Below are positions 27,090 through 35,741 of a DNA stretch of 64,000 bases, piece by piece. The stretch's first letter is position 1. Each line of letters opens with the position of its first letter. This DNA comes from Candidatus Symbiobacter mobilis CR. GTDB lineage: Bacteria; Pseudomonadota; Gammaproteobacteria; Burkholderiales; Burkholderiaceae_C. The stretch lies in assembly GCF_000477435.1 (NCBI RefSeq), contig NC_022576.1, positions 1,302,001 to 1,366,000 on the forward strand, given 5' to 3'. Below the pieces are notes generated by a model. That model saw nothing but the letters and a program-made list of their open reading frames with translations. It did not search any database and was not told where the DNA came from. The position numbers and the translations under genes are program-made.

Positions 27090-29168
27090 ATGACTGACCC
27101 CCAGCACCCGCAGGAAACTGACGTTCCGCTCTTTGACGTGTTCGTGGAAGTGCCCCCCAACACGTCGCTGGAATCGATTCGCAAAGAGCCTTTGTTGCAG
27201 GCCGGGTTGCAGTTACAGCAGGTCGAAGCCCTGTTCAACACCTTGCGATCCACCCACCGGGCCAAGGTCGGCGCAGCCGTCACCCGCGAACGCAGCCATG
27301 CTGCCAGCAAAAAATTCGCGGGCACGGGGCTGAAAGTGTCCATCTCGCCTGTGCTGGCGCTCGAATCGCTCAACACGGGCGCCATCGACACGCGCTTTTT
27401 GTGCCCTGCTTGCGAAAAACGGGTGGTGTTGCCGGACAACCGCCAGTGCCCGGAATGCGGCGTGTTCGTCGACAAGGTCGATGAGGAATTCCTGCTCAAA
27501 CGCAAGATCCTGCAACAAGAACGCGCCAAGCTGGAAATGCAGGCCGCGCGCGAAACCCAGGAAGCGGCAGAAACAACCCGCAAGGCGCTGGAAGACGCAA
27601 TGCGTGCGCGCATCCGCGAAGAACTGGAAGCCGAATACGGCATCCGCCGCGAGCGCGAGGGGATATTCCACGGCAAAGCCGGTTTGCTGCGCGTTGCCGG
27701 GCTGGTCACGCTGATGGCGGCATCCTTCGTCGGCGGCCAAACCTTCACCAGCGGCAAACTGCCGTGGGAATCCGGCGATGCAGTCTCCAGCAGCGCTGCC
27801 AATGTCGACAAGATGCTCGACAAAGGCTTGGGGGCTGCGCCTTCCGGCGGCAGCATGGGCGACTCTGCGGCCACGATGGCCGCCGGGGGTGCTTCGTCGA
27901 CTACGGGCGATCCCGACATCGACAACGACCCAATGATGCAAGCCATCGGCGGGAACCGCGTCGGCGCCAAGGGTCTGAGCCTGGAACAAGCACTCGGCGC
28001 TGCTACGGTCCTAGCCAAGGCTGTAGGCAACACCACGGCGGAACGAGCCTGGGGAGGCGGAGCGCCTGGCGCAGGGGTAGGCGCAATCCCTGGGGCGACT
28101 CCCGGCATCGGCGGGGAAGGGGCTGGTGGCGCAGAGCTGCCCACCGTTCCCGTGTCGGCCCGCATCAAGCTCGTGATGCAGTCCGAATTCGCGCAGACGC
28201 TGGCGGAACTGGGGCACCGCGCCCGCGCCCTCGCTGTGATCCGGTCGATCCGGGCCAACCCGGCATTGGCCAACGAGCCGCGATTTGTCGAGGAACTCGC
28301 CGTCATCGACATCGACATCCAGGCTCGGTCTTTGCAAGCGCAGTCCAACCCAGGGCGCAAAGCTATCGACGACCTGCGCGCCCGCATCGAAGCACTACCC
28401 TACTTGCCCCAGCGCGTGCGTTCTCTGGGGCGCGTGGCCGTGATCCTGGCACAGCATCCGGGGATGTCGCAGGAGGTGCCCCATGCTTTCCTGTCGATGG
28501 CTGGGGCCTCGCTCAAAACCGTGAACGACGATACCGAACGATCCACGCTGATGGGTGAATGGATGACAGCGATGGCACAGGTATTGCAGACGGAAGCGCA
28601 AACCCATGCGCGTTCCGGGCACTGGAACAAGGTACAAGCCCATGCCAACACCTTGCAGACGATGCAGAACGATGCCCCCGACCGCCCCACGGCCCGCATG
28701 GCTGTGCTGGCCGTGCGCTCCAGCTTGGCGCAGTGGATGGGACAAGACGCACCCGCCCGCGAACACCTGCAAGCCGCCATCGATTTGGCTGCAACACTGC
28801 CCAGCTTTGCGGAACGGGCCGCTGCATTGCGTACCGTCGCACGCCTCGCCGGCCCACATGCCTGGCCGGACATTCAGGCTGCAATCCAATCCTTGCTCCC
28901 GCAAATCGACCCCGCAGTAGGCCCGGACAAAGCCGCAGCGCTCACGCAGCTTGCCTTGCTGCACGCAGAACAAGGCGCGCAAGAGCCTTCCCTCCAAATG
29001 GCCCAGCGCGCCGAGGCCGCCACCGGGATGACCCCCCCGGAAATGCGCGAAATCAAGACAGACCTCAGCGTCCGGCGCACCCTGGCGCTGGCCCGGGCAC
29101 AGCACCAGGCCAAGGCGTACGCGCAGTCCGAATCCTTGCTCCAACAAGTCAGTGACTATTTGTATTGA
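27090..29168 (+). CDS. Zinc-ribbon, membrane-anchored protein with helical repeat C-terminus
   Basis: A 692-residue protein I do not recognise as a named family. A four-cysteine ribbon lies at C105, C108, C120 and C123 (CPACEK..CPECG), followed by a charged coiled-coil (about 135-190) and a membrane segment (about 199-217). A Gly/Ala-rich stretch (about 300-360) and a long Ala-rich alpha-helical region resembling TPR-like repeats fill the rest (for example LAQTLAELGHRARALAVIRS). It lies 60 bp after rapZ and 33 bp before feoA, so cotranscription is possible. Function unknown. Confidence 0.7.
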   Translation: MTDPQHPQETDVPLFDVFVEVPPNTSLESIRKEPLLQAGLQLQQVEALFNTLRSTHRAKVGAAVTRERSHAASKKFAGTGLKVSISPVLALESLNTGAIDTRFLCPACEKRVVLPDNRQCPECGVFVDKVDEEFLLKRKILQQERAKLEMQAARETQEAAETTRKALEDAMRARIREELEAEYGIRREREGIFHGKAGLLRVAGLVTLMAASFVGGQTFTSGKLPWESGDAVSSSAANVDKMLDKGLGAAPSGGSMGDSAATMAAGGASSTTGDPDIDNDPMMQAIGGNRVGAKGLSLEQALGAATVLAKAVGNTTAERAWGGGAPGAGVGAIPGATPGIGGEGAGGAELPTVPVSARIKLVMQSEFAQTLAELGHRARALAVIRSIRANPALANEPRFVEELAVIDIDIQARSLQAQSNPGRKAIDDLRARIEALPYLPQRVRSLGRVAVILAQHPGMSQEVPHAFLSMAGASLKTVNDDTERSTLMGEWMTAMAQVLQTEAQTHARSGHWNKVQAHANTLQTMQNDAPDRPTARMAVLAVRSSLAQWMGQDAPAREHLQAAIDLAATLPSFAERAAALRTVARLAGPHAWPDIQAAIQSLLPQIDPAVGPDKAAALTQLALLHAEQGAQEPSLQMAQRAEAATGMTPPEMREIKTDLSVRRTLALARAQHQAKAYAQSESLLQQVSDYLY

Positions 29169-29201
29169 TGCGTCGTTCCGTTCCCGCCCACCGTCGCATC
29201 C

Positions 29202-29468
29202 ATGCCCCTCTCCCTCGCTGACTTGCCGGATCGATCCCGCGCCACGGTGCGGGCCGTCGTTGCCAACGACCCCTCCCTCGACGCCGGACATCTGCGCAGA
29301 CTCGAAGAGCTGGGCTTTCTGCCGGGGGAACCTGTCTGCGTACTGCGCCGAGGCCCCGGAGGCCAGGAACCACTAGCCGTGGCCGTGGGTGGAACCCTAT
29401 TTGCCCTGCGCCTGCGCGAATCGCGATGCATTGAGGTGGATCTCCTGCCGACCCGGAACGCGCCATGA
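29202..29468 (+). CDS. feoA: Ferrous iron transport protein FeoA
   Basis: An 88-residue SH3-like protein (LRRLEELGFLPGEPVCVLRR, ALRLRESRCIEVDLL) that assists FeoB-dependent ferrous iron uptake. It overlaps feoB by ATGA at 29465. Alternative starts exist upstream, but ATG 29202 is well placed. Confidence 0.92.
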   Translation: MPLSLADLPDRSRATVRAVVANDPSLDAGHLRRLEELGFLPGEPVCVLRRGPGGQEPLAVAVGGTLFALRLRESRCIEVDLLPTRNAP

Positions 29469-31351
29469 GCGCAGCGGAAGGCCCCGCCCTGCACAGCACC
29501 ACCCTGCGCAGTATTGCCCTGGTCGGCAACCCGAATTGCGGCAAAACCGCCCTATTCAACCTGCTGACCGGAGCGCGGCAAAAGGTCGCCAACTACGCCG
29601 GGGTCACAGTCGAACGCCGTACTGGCATGGCGCACCTCCCCAACGGCCATACGCTCTCGGTCATCGACCTGCCCGGCGCCTACAGCCTGCACCCAGCCAC
29701 CCCGGACGAGCAGGTGATGCTCGAAGTGATCGAGGGGCGCCGTGCCGGGGAAGATGTGCCCGATGCGCTCGTCGTCGTCGTCGACGCGACCAACCTGCGC
29801 ATGAACCTGCGCCTCGTCCTCGAACTACGCCGACTGGGCAGGCCGATGCTCGTCGCGCTCAACATGATGGATGCTGCCCAAAAGCGCGGGTTGCACATCG
29901 ACGTCGAGGCCCTGTCGCGTGAGCTGGACTGCCCCGTCATCCCCACGGTGGCCGTGCAACCCCATGGACATGCCGCGCTGCTCGACGTGCTGATGCATTG
30001 GGCCTTGCCGGAAAGCCGTCACGATGTCACGCTCCCCACCGAGCCGATGGCCACCCCCGAGGAACTGCAAGTCGATGTCCGCCGCATCCTCACGCTGGCT
30101 TCCTGCAACGAATGCGGCCTGCAACGCTCGCAGATGCTGCTCGACGGCTGGGCTTTGCATCCCTTGTGGGGAATGCTCATCCTGCTGGGAATCCTCTTCC
30201 TGATGTTCCAAGCCGTGTTTGCATGGGCGGCGTGGCCGATGGATGCGATCCGCTCCGGCATGTCCTGGGCCGGGGATGCACTCCAGACATCGATGTCGCC
30301 GGGGCCACTGCGCAGCCTGCTTGTCGATGGTGTCATCGCCGGTGTAGGCAGCGTACTGGTCTTCCTGCCGCAAATCCTGGTGCTCTTTCTGTTCATCCTT
30401 GTTCTCGAAGAGTCGGGATACCTGCCCCGCGCAGCCTTCCTGCTCGACAGGGCAATGGGCAAGGTTGGCTTGTCCGGGCGCGCTTTCATCCCCCTGCTAT
30501 CGAGCTTTGCGTGCGCCGTGCCGGGCATCATGGCTGCAAGGACGATTCCCCATTGGCGTGACCGCATCACCACGATCATGATTGCCCCGCTGATGACATG
30601 CTCTGCGCGGCTACCGGTCTATACGCTGCTGATCGGCACCTTCGTTCCGGATCGGGCATTGGGGCCGTTTAACCTGCGCGGTATGGTGCTGTTCATCCTC
30701 TACGCCGTCGGGGTAGCCGCAGCGATGGGGGTGGCCTGGCTGTTCCATCGCTTCCGGCGGGATCGGCGCTACCACCCCCTGATGCTGGAACTCCCCCCCT
30801 ACCGCCTGCCCACGCTACGCACGCTGGGGCTGGGGCTGTGGGAACGCACGCGAATCTTTTTGGTGCAAGTGGGGACGATCATCTTCGTGCTCGTGGTCAT
30901 CCTGTGGTTTCTATCAAGCTACCCCACCCCGCCGGAGGGCGCGACGGAACCGGCCATCGAGTACAGCCTGGTCGGGCAAGTGGGCATGGCCATGGCGCCG
31001 ATCTTCGAACCGATCGGCTTCAACTGGCAAATTTCCGTAGCCATGCTGCCAGGGATGGTCGCCCGCGAGGTAATCGTCGGCGTATTGGGCATCGTCTACG
31101 CACTATCCGTGCCGAATGCAGACATCTCCGAATACCTGGGGCCCATCATTGCGCAAAGCTGGTCCTTGCCCACGGCATGGTCGCTACTGGCATGGTTCGT
31201 CTTCGCCCCGCAATGCATTTCGACCCTCGCAGTGGTGCGCCGGGAAACCGATTCCTGGCGCTACCCGCTCCTCATGGCCGCATACCAGTTCGCACTGGCT
31301 TACGGCGCGGCGTTCCTGACCTACCGCTGCTCGCTGTGGTGGATATCCTGA
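29465..31351 (+). CDS. feoB: Ferrous iron transporter FeoB
   Basis: A 628-residue inner-membrane Fe(II) permease with an N-terminal GTPase domain (G1 GNPNCGKTALFN, G3 DLPGAYSL, G4 LNMMD), a helical spacer and about 8 membrane segments including the FeoB gate motifs (SFACAVPGIMAART; LPGMVAREVIVG). Coupled to feoA by overlap and followed by a Cys-rich accessory ORF. The length is at the short end for FeoB, as is usual for this class in betaproteobacteria. Confidence 0.95.
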   Translation: MSAAEGPALHSTTLRSIALVGNPNCGKTALFNLLTGARQKVANYAGVTVERRTGMAHLPNGHTLSVIDLPGAYSLHPATPDEQVMLEVIEGRRAGEDVPDALVVVVDATNLRMNLRLVLELRRLGRPMLVALNMMDAAQKRGLHIDVEALSRELDCPVIPTVAVQPHGHAALLDVLMHWALPESRHDVTLPTEPMATPEELQVDVRRILTLASCNECGLQRSQMLLDGWALHPLWGMLILLGILFLMFQAVFAWAAWPMDAIRSGMSWAGDALQTSMSPGPLRSLLVDGVIAGVGSVLVFLPQILVLFLFILVLEESGYLPRAAFLLDRAMGKVGLSGRAFIPLLSSFACAVPGIMAARTIPHWRDRITTIMIAPLMTCSARLPVYTLLIGTFVPDRALGPFNLRGMVLFILYAVGVAAAMGVAWLFHRFRRDRRYHPLMLELPPYRLPTLRTLGLGLWERTRIFLVQVGTIIFVLVVILWFLSSYPTPPEGATEPAIEYSLVGQVGMAMAPIFEPIGFNWQISVAMLPGMVAREVIVGVLGIVYALSVPNADISEYLGPIIAQSWSLPTAWSLLAWFVFAPQCISTLAVVRRETDSWRYPLLMAAYQFALAYGAAFLTYRCSLWWIS

Positions 31352-31596
31352 ACACACTGCGCGGGCATTGGCAAGAAGCCACCGTTGCGCTCGTTGTCGT
31401 ATTCGCCTTCGCCGGGGCACTATGGTGGTTGCTGCCACGGTCCTGGCGGCACAAGCTGCTGCGCAAACCTGGCCCAGCGCCAACGACGACATCGGCGTGC
31501 GAAGGATGCCCTATGCGGCGCAGTGGCGGCTGCGGCAAGGGGTACGGCAAAGGGTACGGAAATACAGCGCCGGGCGATCCGCCCAATCTGCAATGA
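31339..31596 (+). CDS. FeoB-associated Cys-rich membrane protein
   Basis: About 85 residues overlapping the feoB 3' end by 13 bp (GTG starts at 31336 or 31339). One membrane helix (ATVALVVVFAFAGALWWLL) is followed by a basic stretch and a cysteine cluster CEGCPMRRSGGCG with a Gly/Lys tail. Small Cys-rich membrane proteins next to feoB are a recognised family; they are thought to aid iron uptake or handling. The start is uncertain. Confidence 0.7.
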   Translation: MDILNTLRGHWQEATVALVVVFAFAGALWWLLPRSWRHKLLRKPGPAPTTTSACEGCPMRRSGGCGKGYGKGYGNTAPGDPPNLQ

Positions 31597-31734
31597 CTTC
31601 GACCCGCGCCGTTATTTCGGTCTAGCCCACCACAGCCGGAAAGCAGTGGACGACTATTGGGACTCTGCTTTTCTTTGGCCGTCTTGGTGCGCAATCTGCA
31701 TCAACCAAGCCATATCCAACGGGTAGTTACAGGA

Positions 31735-31904
31735 GCCAGGCTTGCTGGGTGTGAAAGACCTGTGGTGCAAGGCACGGGGATACACGGGTAGGAAACGCAA
31801 GACTTCGTCGAGCGAACCGACTTGTTGAACCGCCCACTGCGGACCCGCACGGTGGGTGGTGTGAGAGCCGGGAGGTAGAAACTCCAAACTCTTGGCTACC
31901 CGAT
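31735..31904 (+). mobile_element. Orphan group II intron 3' end (domains V-VI)
   Basis: 31827-31863 folds like domain V: ACCGCCCAC pairs with GTGGGTGGT (9 bp with one G-U), then a CG bulge on one side, TGCG/CGCA, and a GACC tetraloop. Immediately after, 31866-31896 forms a domain VI-like stem (AGCC..GGCT, GGAG..CTCC) and the sequence ends CTACCCGAT, like many intron 3' ends. No reverse transcriptase gene is present, so this is a truncated remnant. Its 5' extent (31735) is a guess. The rest of the 315-bp gap between the feo genes and DUF3800 shows nothing else. Confidence 0.65.
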
Positions 31905-31910
31905 TGGGCC

Positions 31911-32756
31911 TCACGGCGTGCGAGAGAAGAGAATTGTTGCGTGCTGTTGCGAGACTTTGTCTGTGAGCGAGATGCCACCGTGCCAGTAGCTATTGCCATC
32001 ACGATAGCGGTACTGGAGCGCCTGTAGGCGCTCGCCAAACTTGTCAGGCAGGCGTTCGTAGTGGGGGGAACAATGCGTGTGGTCGGTGAGTACATGCGAC
32101 GCACAGCGCTGAACCGCGATCGGAAACAGTAATGTTGAACAGATGAGGTCGGCAAGTTGCAACCCGGCATGGTTATCGCTGTGCCCAAACGTGGGTATTT
32201 CGATAATGCGGCTGTAGGGATCACCTGCAGCCGCATATCGCTGCGTGAAGACAGAATGTGCGACGTTGGTGTTCTTTCCCTTGTTCCGACTATCTGCTAT
32301 TACTATGCCGATGTCGTCATTCTGTTCAAGAAAGGTCTGGAAGCTGCGGCACACGGACTGGACAGAGGAGGTGTAGACGGCAGTACCGTCAAAGGCCCCG
32401 GGGATGGGCTTCACGAAGACACGACCAACGATATGCGTCCCGTGACGTTCCAAGAGGTCAAGCGCACTGCCTACGACTTGGTGCGCAAACCTGCGTTCGT
32501 TCCGAGCGTCTGCCCTTGCCATGCGCCTGATGTCTGAGCCTTTGATCTCAGCAACCATCCAGTCATGGATGTTGGATTCCTGTGGCAGGCGCTTGGGGAA
32601 ATAGGTCTGCTTGAGCTGGATCCATGCGCGGGTCAGGCTCTCAATGCGGCCTGCTGGGACGATGAGCCCGTTGAGTACGAACGCTGGCTGGACGGCCGAG
32701 CCGGGCCCTGTCAGCTCGCCGGTACACCCGGCTTCATCGATGTAGCACACGTACAT
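31911..32756 (-). CDS. DUF3800 family protein (first copy)
   Basis: About 281 residues with the N-terminal YVCYIDEAGCTG and internal HDWMVAEIKGSD, IADSRNKGKN and HAGLQLADLICSTLL of the DUF3800 family, which resembles a metal-dependent RNase H-like nuclease fold and is common in phage defence or mobile regions. GAGGAGG is best spaced from the ATG at 32756; another ATG is at 32762. A group II intron remnant lies 7 bp beyond its stop. The family call is by pattern; its biochemical role is unknown. Confidence 0.8.
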   Translation of the reverse strand: MYVCYIDEAGCTGELTGPGSAVQPAFVLNGLIVPAGRIESLTRAWIQLKQTYFPKRLPQESNIHDWMVAEIKGSDIRRMARADARNERRFAHQVVGSALDLLERHGTHIVGRVFVKPIPGAFDGTAVYTSSVQSVCRSFQTFLEQNDDIGIVIADSRNKGKNTNVAHSVFTQRYAAAGDPYSRIIEIPTFGHSDNHAGLQLADLICSTLLFPIAVQRCASHVLTDHTHCSPHYERLPDKFGERLQALQYRYRDGNSYWHGGISLTDKVSQQHATILFSRTP

Positions 32757-32780
32757 GCGCATTCCTCCTCGCAGAAACAG

Positions 32781-32804
32781 CTAAGGCCACTTGCGTGGCC
32801 TTAG
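32781..32804 (-). repeat. 10-bp perfect hairpin upstream of DUF3800
   Basis: CTAAGGCCAC and GTGGCCTTAG pair perfectly around a TTGC loop, 25 bp upstream of the DUF3800 start. It would lie in the leader RNA of that gene or be a terminator for transcription reaching it. Confidence 0.55.
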
Positions 32805-32805
32805 G

Positions 32806-33328
32806 ATTTGCCGCCAGTGGGCATTGCTGCCCGTTGTTCGGCGGAAACAGTGTACCCCAGGCGGCGGAAAGTGGCCCCCAATGTCAAGACAATTTTTCAG
32901 TCGATTTCAGTCAGTCGATATAAGCTGGACCTGTTTTTACACACCACTGCACGGCGTTGCCCCGGTTTTTGTCTTGGTATTCGGTCTCCCTTTCTTCCAT
33001 CTCCAATGGCTGTTGGTAAGCGAAGCGCGCCAGGCCGAAGGCAAACCCTTATGGGTAAGCACAGGTAGGAACTGTGGAGCTGTGAGCAAGTAAGCGCCAT
33101 GGCACAGGCTTTCGTACTCGTCATGATTCTGGATTACCTGGATTGAAAGACAGCTTCAATTTTTGTCTTGAATTCGGGGTCTACTTTATTATTCTGAGCG
33201 CTAGATGGATTCATATTTTTAAGCCCAAGGCAAATGATCTCATCGAGTAGCCAGGAGTTCTTACCTCCGGTGTTTGTCAAGCAGCTCCCCTCGCCCAGCG
33301 GGAAAGAGGCTGTGCAAATACCCGACGC
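32806..33328. other. Gene-free region between DUF3800 and the amtB terminator
   Basis: No convincing gene. At about 32840-32880 two tandem imperfect units (GCGGAAACAGTGTACCCCAG, then GCGGAAAGTGGCCCCCAA) resemble terminal repeats of IS21-like elements. The rest is AT-richer than the neighbours. An inverted fragment of the dispersed repeat lies at 33281-33310. Confidence 0.4.
33281..33310 (-). repeat. Dispersed repeat fragment F (inverted)
   Basis: GCAGCTCCCCTCGCCCAGCG followed by GGAAAGAGGC is the reverse complement of the palindromic core of copy A (697-764). Confidence 0.5.
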
Positions 33329-33361
33329 AAAAAAACCGCATGCAAGTTGCCCTGCATGCGG
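33329..33361 (-). terminator. Rho-independent terminator of amtB
   Basis: Read on the minus strand, CCGCATGCA and TGCATGCGG form a perfect 9-bp stem with an 8-base loop followed by seven T. It lies 70 bp beyond the amtB stop; a second hairpin (GGGGAACC..GGTTCCCC) lies between. Confidence 0.85.
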
Positions 33362-33431
33362 CCCAAAAGGGGAACCGGGGTGGTTCCCCTCCGCCTTCCC
33401 ACCCCATGCGGGGTAGGAAGGGGTACCGTTT

Positions 33432-35042
33432 TCAGTGCCCGTAGGCGGATTCGCCGTGGAAGCTGATGTCGAGGCCTTCGCGCTCGGACTCTTCCGGGGC
33501 GCGCAGCCCGATGGTCAGGTCGATGACCTTGTATGCAGCGTAAGACACGACGCCAGACCACAGGATGGTGATCAGCACGGCCTTGGTTTGCACCCAGACT
33601 TGGGAGACGATGGAATAGTCCGCAGCGCTGATGACGCTGGCGCTGACCCAGTCGGCCACGTAGCCAGGGCCACCCAGCGCAGGGCTGTTGAAGACCCCAG
33701 TCAGCACCGCGCCAAGAATGCCGCAGACACCATGCACGCCGAACACGTCGAGCGAATCGTCCGCGCCAATCATTCTCTTGAGGCCATTGACACCCCACAG
33801 CCCGGCCAGCCCGGCGAGGAAGCCGATCACAAGCGCGCCGCCCACGCCGACATTGCCCGCAGCCGGGGTGATGGCGACCAGCCCCGCCACGCAACCCGAC
33901 GCCGCACCCAGCATCGAGGCCTTGCCGCGCATCAGCGCTTCGCCCAAGGACCAAGACAGCACCGCAGCAGCCGTGGCGCCGAAGGTGTTGATGAAGGCCA
34001 GCGCAGCAAAACCGTTGGCTTCCAGCGCAGAACCGGCGTTGAACCCGAACCAGCCTACCCACAGCAGCGAAGCGCCAACCATCGTCATCGTCAGGCTATG
34101 AGGAGCCATCGACTCCTTGCCGTAGCCGATGCGCTTGCCGACCATGAGCGCGCCGATCAACCCGGCAACGGCGGCATTGATATGCACCACGGTGCCACCG
34201 GCAAAGTCCAGCGCGCCGGATTGCCAGATGTACCCGGCCTTGGCATTCATCGCGTCGACGACTTCCGCTGCGGAATATGCATCCGGGCCCATCCAGAACC
34301 ACACCATGTGCGCAATCGGCGCGTAGGCAAAGGTGAACCACAGCGCCATGAAGGCCAGCACCGCAGCAAATTTCATGCGCTCTGCAAAAGCCCCGACGAT
34401 CAACGCGCCGGTGATCCCTGCAAAGGTGGCTTGGAATGCCGCGAAGATGATTTCAGGAATGACGACCCCCTTGCTGAAGGTAGCTCCATTGACGAAGGCA
34501 CCCGCGACGTTGTCCCAAATGCCGGACATCAGCACCCGGTCAAATCCGCCAAAAAATGCGTTGCCCTCGGTAAATGCCAAGCTATAGCCATACACGAACC
34601 ACAGCACGACGATCAGCGAGAACGTCATCATCACCTGCATCAGCACGGAGAGCATGTTTTTGGATCGCACCAACCCCCCGTAAAACAATGCCAGCCCTGG
34701 GATAGTCATCAGAATGACCAGCAGGGTAGACACCATCATCCAGGCGTTGTCCCCTTTGTCTGGCGTGGGAGCAGGGGGGGCCGCTGCCGGGGCTTCGACC
34801 TGTGTTGCCGTAGGGGCTGTAGTAGGGGCTGCCGTAGGGGCTGGCGCCACCACGGGTGCAGGAGGCGCCGTGGACTGCACTGCCGAGGCGGGCATAGCGG
34901 CAGTGGAGGCCGCTGCGGATACCGCTGGGGCAGCCTCGGATACTGCCGCAGAGGCTGCCTCGGAGGCAAGAGTTTGGGCGTGGGCGGTACTTCCCCAGAC
35001 ACAAAGGAAAGTCAGGCCCAGGGACACAAGAAGTTTTTTCAT
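33432..35042 (-). CDS. amtB: Ammonium transporter with Ala/Pro-rich N-terminal extension
   Basis: A 536-residue inner-membrane ammonium channel: LFYGGLVRSKNMLSVLMQ, FAGGTVVHINAAVAGLIGAL and GFNAGSALEANGFAALAFI are Amt signatures, with 11 expected membrane helices. It is preceded by a cleavable signal peptide (about 1-22) and an unusually long Ala/Pro/Thr-rich linker (about 23-95) that would be periplasmic. It forms an operon with glnK, 152 bp upstream, under a sigma-54 promoter, so it is expected to be nitrogen-regulated and gated by the PII protein. Confidence 0.95.
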   Translation of the reverse strand: MKKLLVSLGLTFLCVWGSTAHAQTLASEAASAAVSEAAPAVSAAASTAAMPASAVQSTAPPAPVVAPAPTAAPTTAPTATQVEAPAAAPPAPTPDKGDNAWMMVSTLLVILMTIPGLALFYGGLVRSKNMLSVLMQVMMTFSLIVVLWFVYGYSLAFTEGNAFFGGFDRVLMSGIWDNVAGAFVNGATFSKGVVIPEIIFAAFQATFAGITGALIVGAFAERMKFAAVLAFMALWFTFAYAPIAHMVWFWMGPDAYSAAEVVDAMNAKAGYIWQSGALDFAGGTVVHINAAVAGLIGALMVGKRIGYGKESMAPHSLTMTMVGASLLWVGWFGFNAGSALEANGFAALAFINTFGATAAAVLSWSLGEALMRGKASMLGAASGCVAGLVAITPAAGNVGVGGALVIGFLAGLAGLWGVNGLKRMIGADDSLDVFGVHGVCGILGAVLTGVFNSPALGGPGYVADWVSASVISAADYSIVSQVWVQTKAVLITILWSGVVSYAAYKVIDLTIGLRAPEESEREGLDISFHGESAYGH

Positions 35043-35194
35043 TGCTGGTCTCGATGTGGAAAACGGAAGGAAGAACGAAAAACCCGGGGGCGGTACGTCG
35101 AAGGTTTCAGGTCAAAAACCAAGTCAACAGGCATAGGCCGCGACGCAACCCGGGAAATCCATCGCAAGGCACGGAGGAATGCGTATAGGAAGGC

Positions 35195-35551
<357 letters not shown>

Positions 35552-35627
35552 TCAATGGGATAAAAGACCCGTGCGGAACCGCAGCCTTCGCGATTCCGAC
35601 AACCTTCGAGGGGTTGACCCCGTTACT

Positions 35628-35645
35628 TAAGCAAGGTTCGTACCA
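35628..35645 (-). promoter_or_regulatory. Sigma-54 promoter of glnK-amtB
   Basis: On the minus strand, TGGTACGAACCTTGCTTA has GG and GC separated by exactly 10 bases, the -24/-12 spacing, about 95 bp upstream of glnK. It matches the TGGCACG-N4-TTGC consensus with one difference in the -24 box. NtrC-type control is expected from known PII operons. Confidence 0.75.
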
Positions 35646-35741
35646 GCCTATGCCCCCTACATTGTCCCCCCGATTGCACCAATGCGGTGCATGGCTATGT
35701 TCCTCACGTTGGGGGGTTCTCCCTCGAATGGGACAGCCCGG

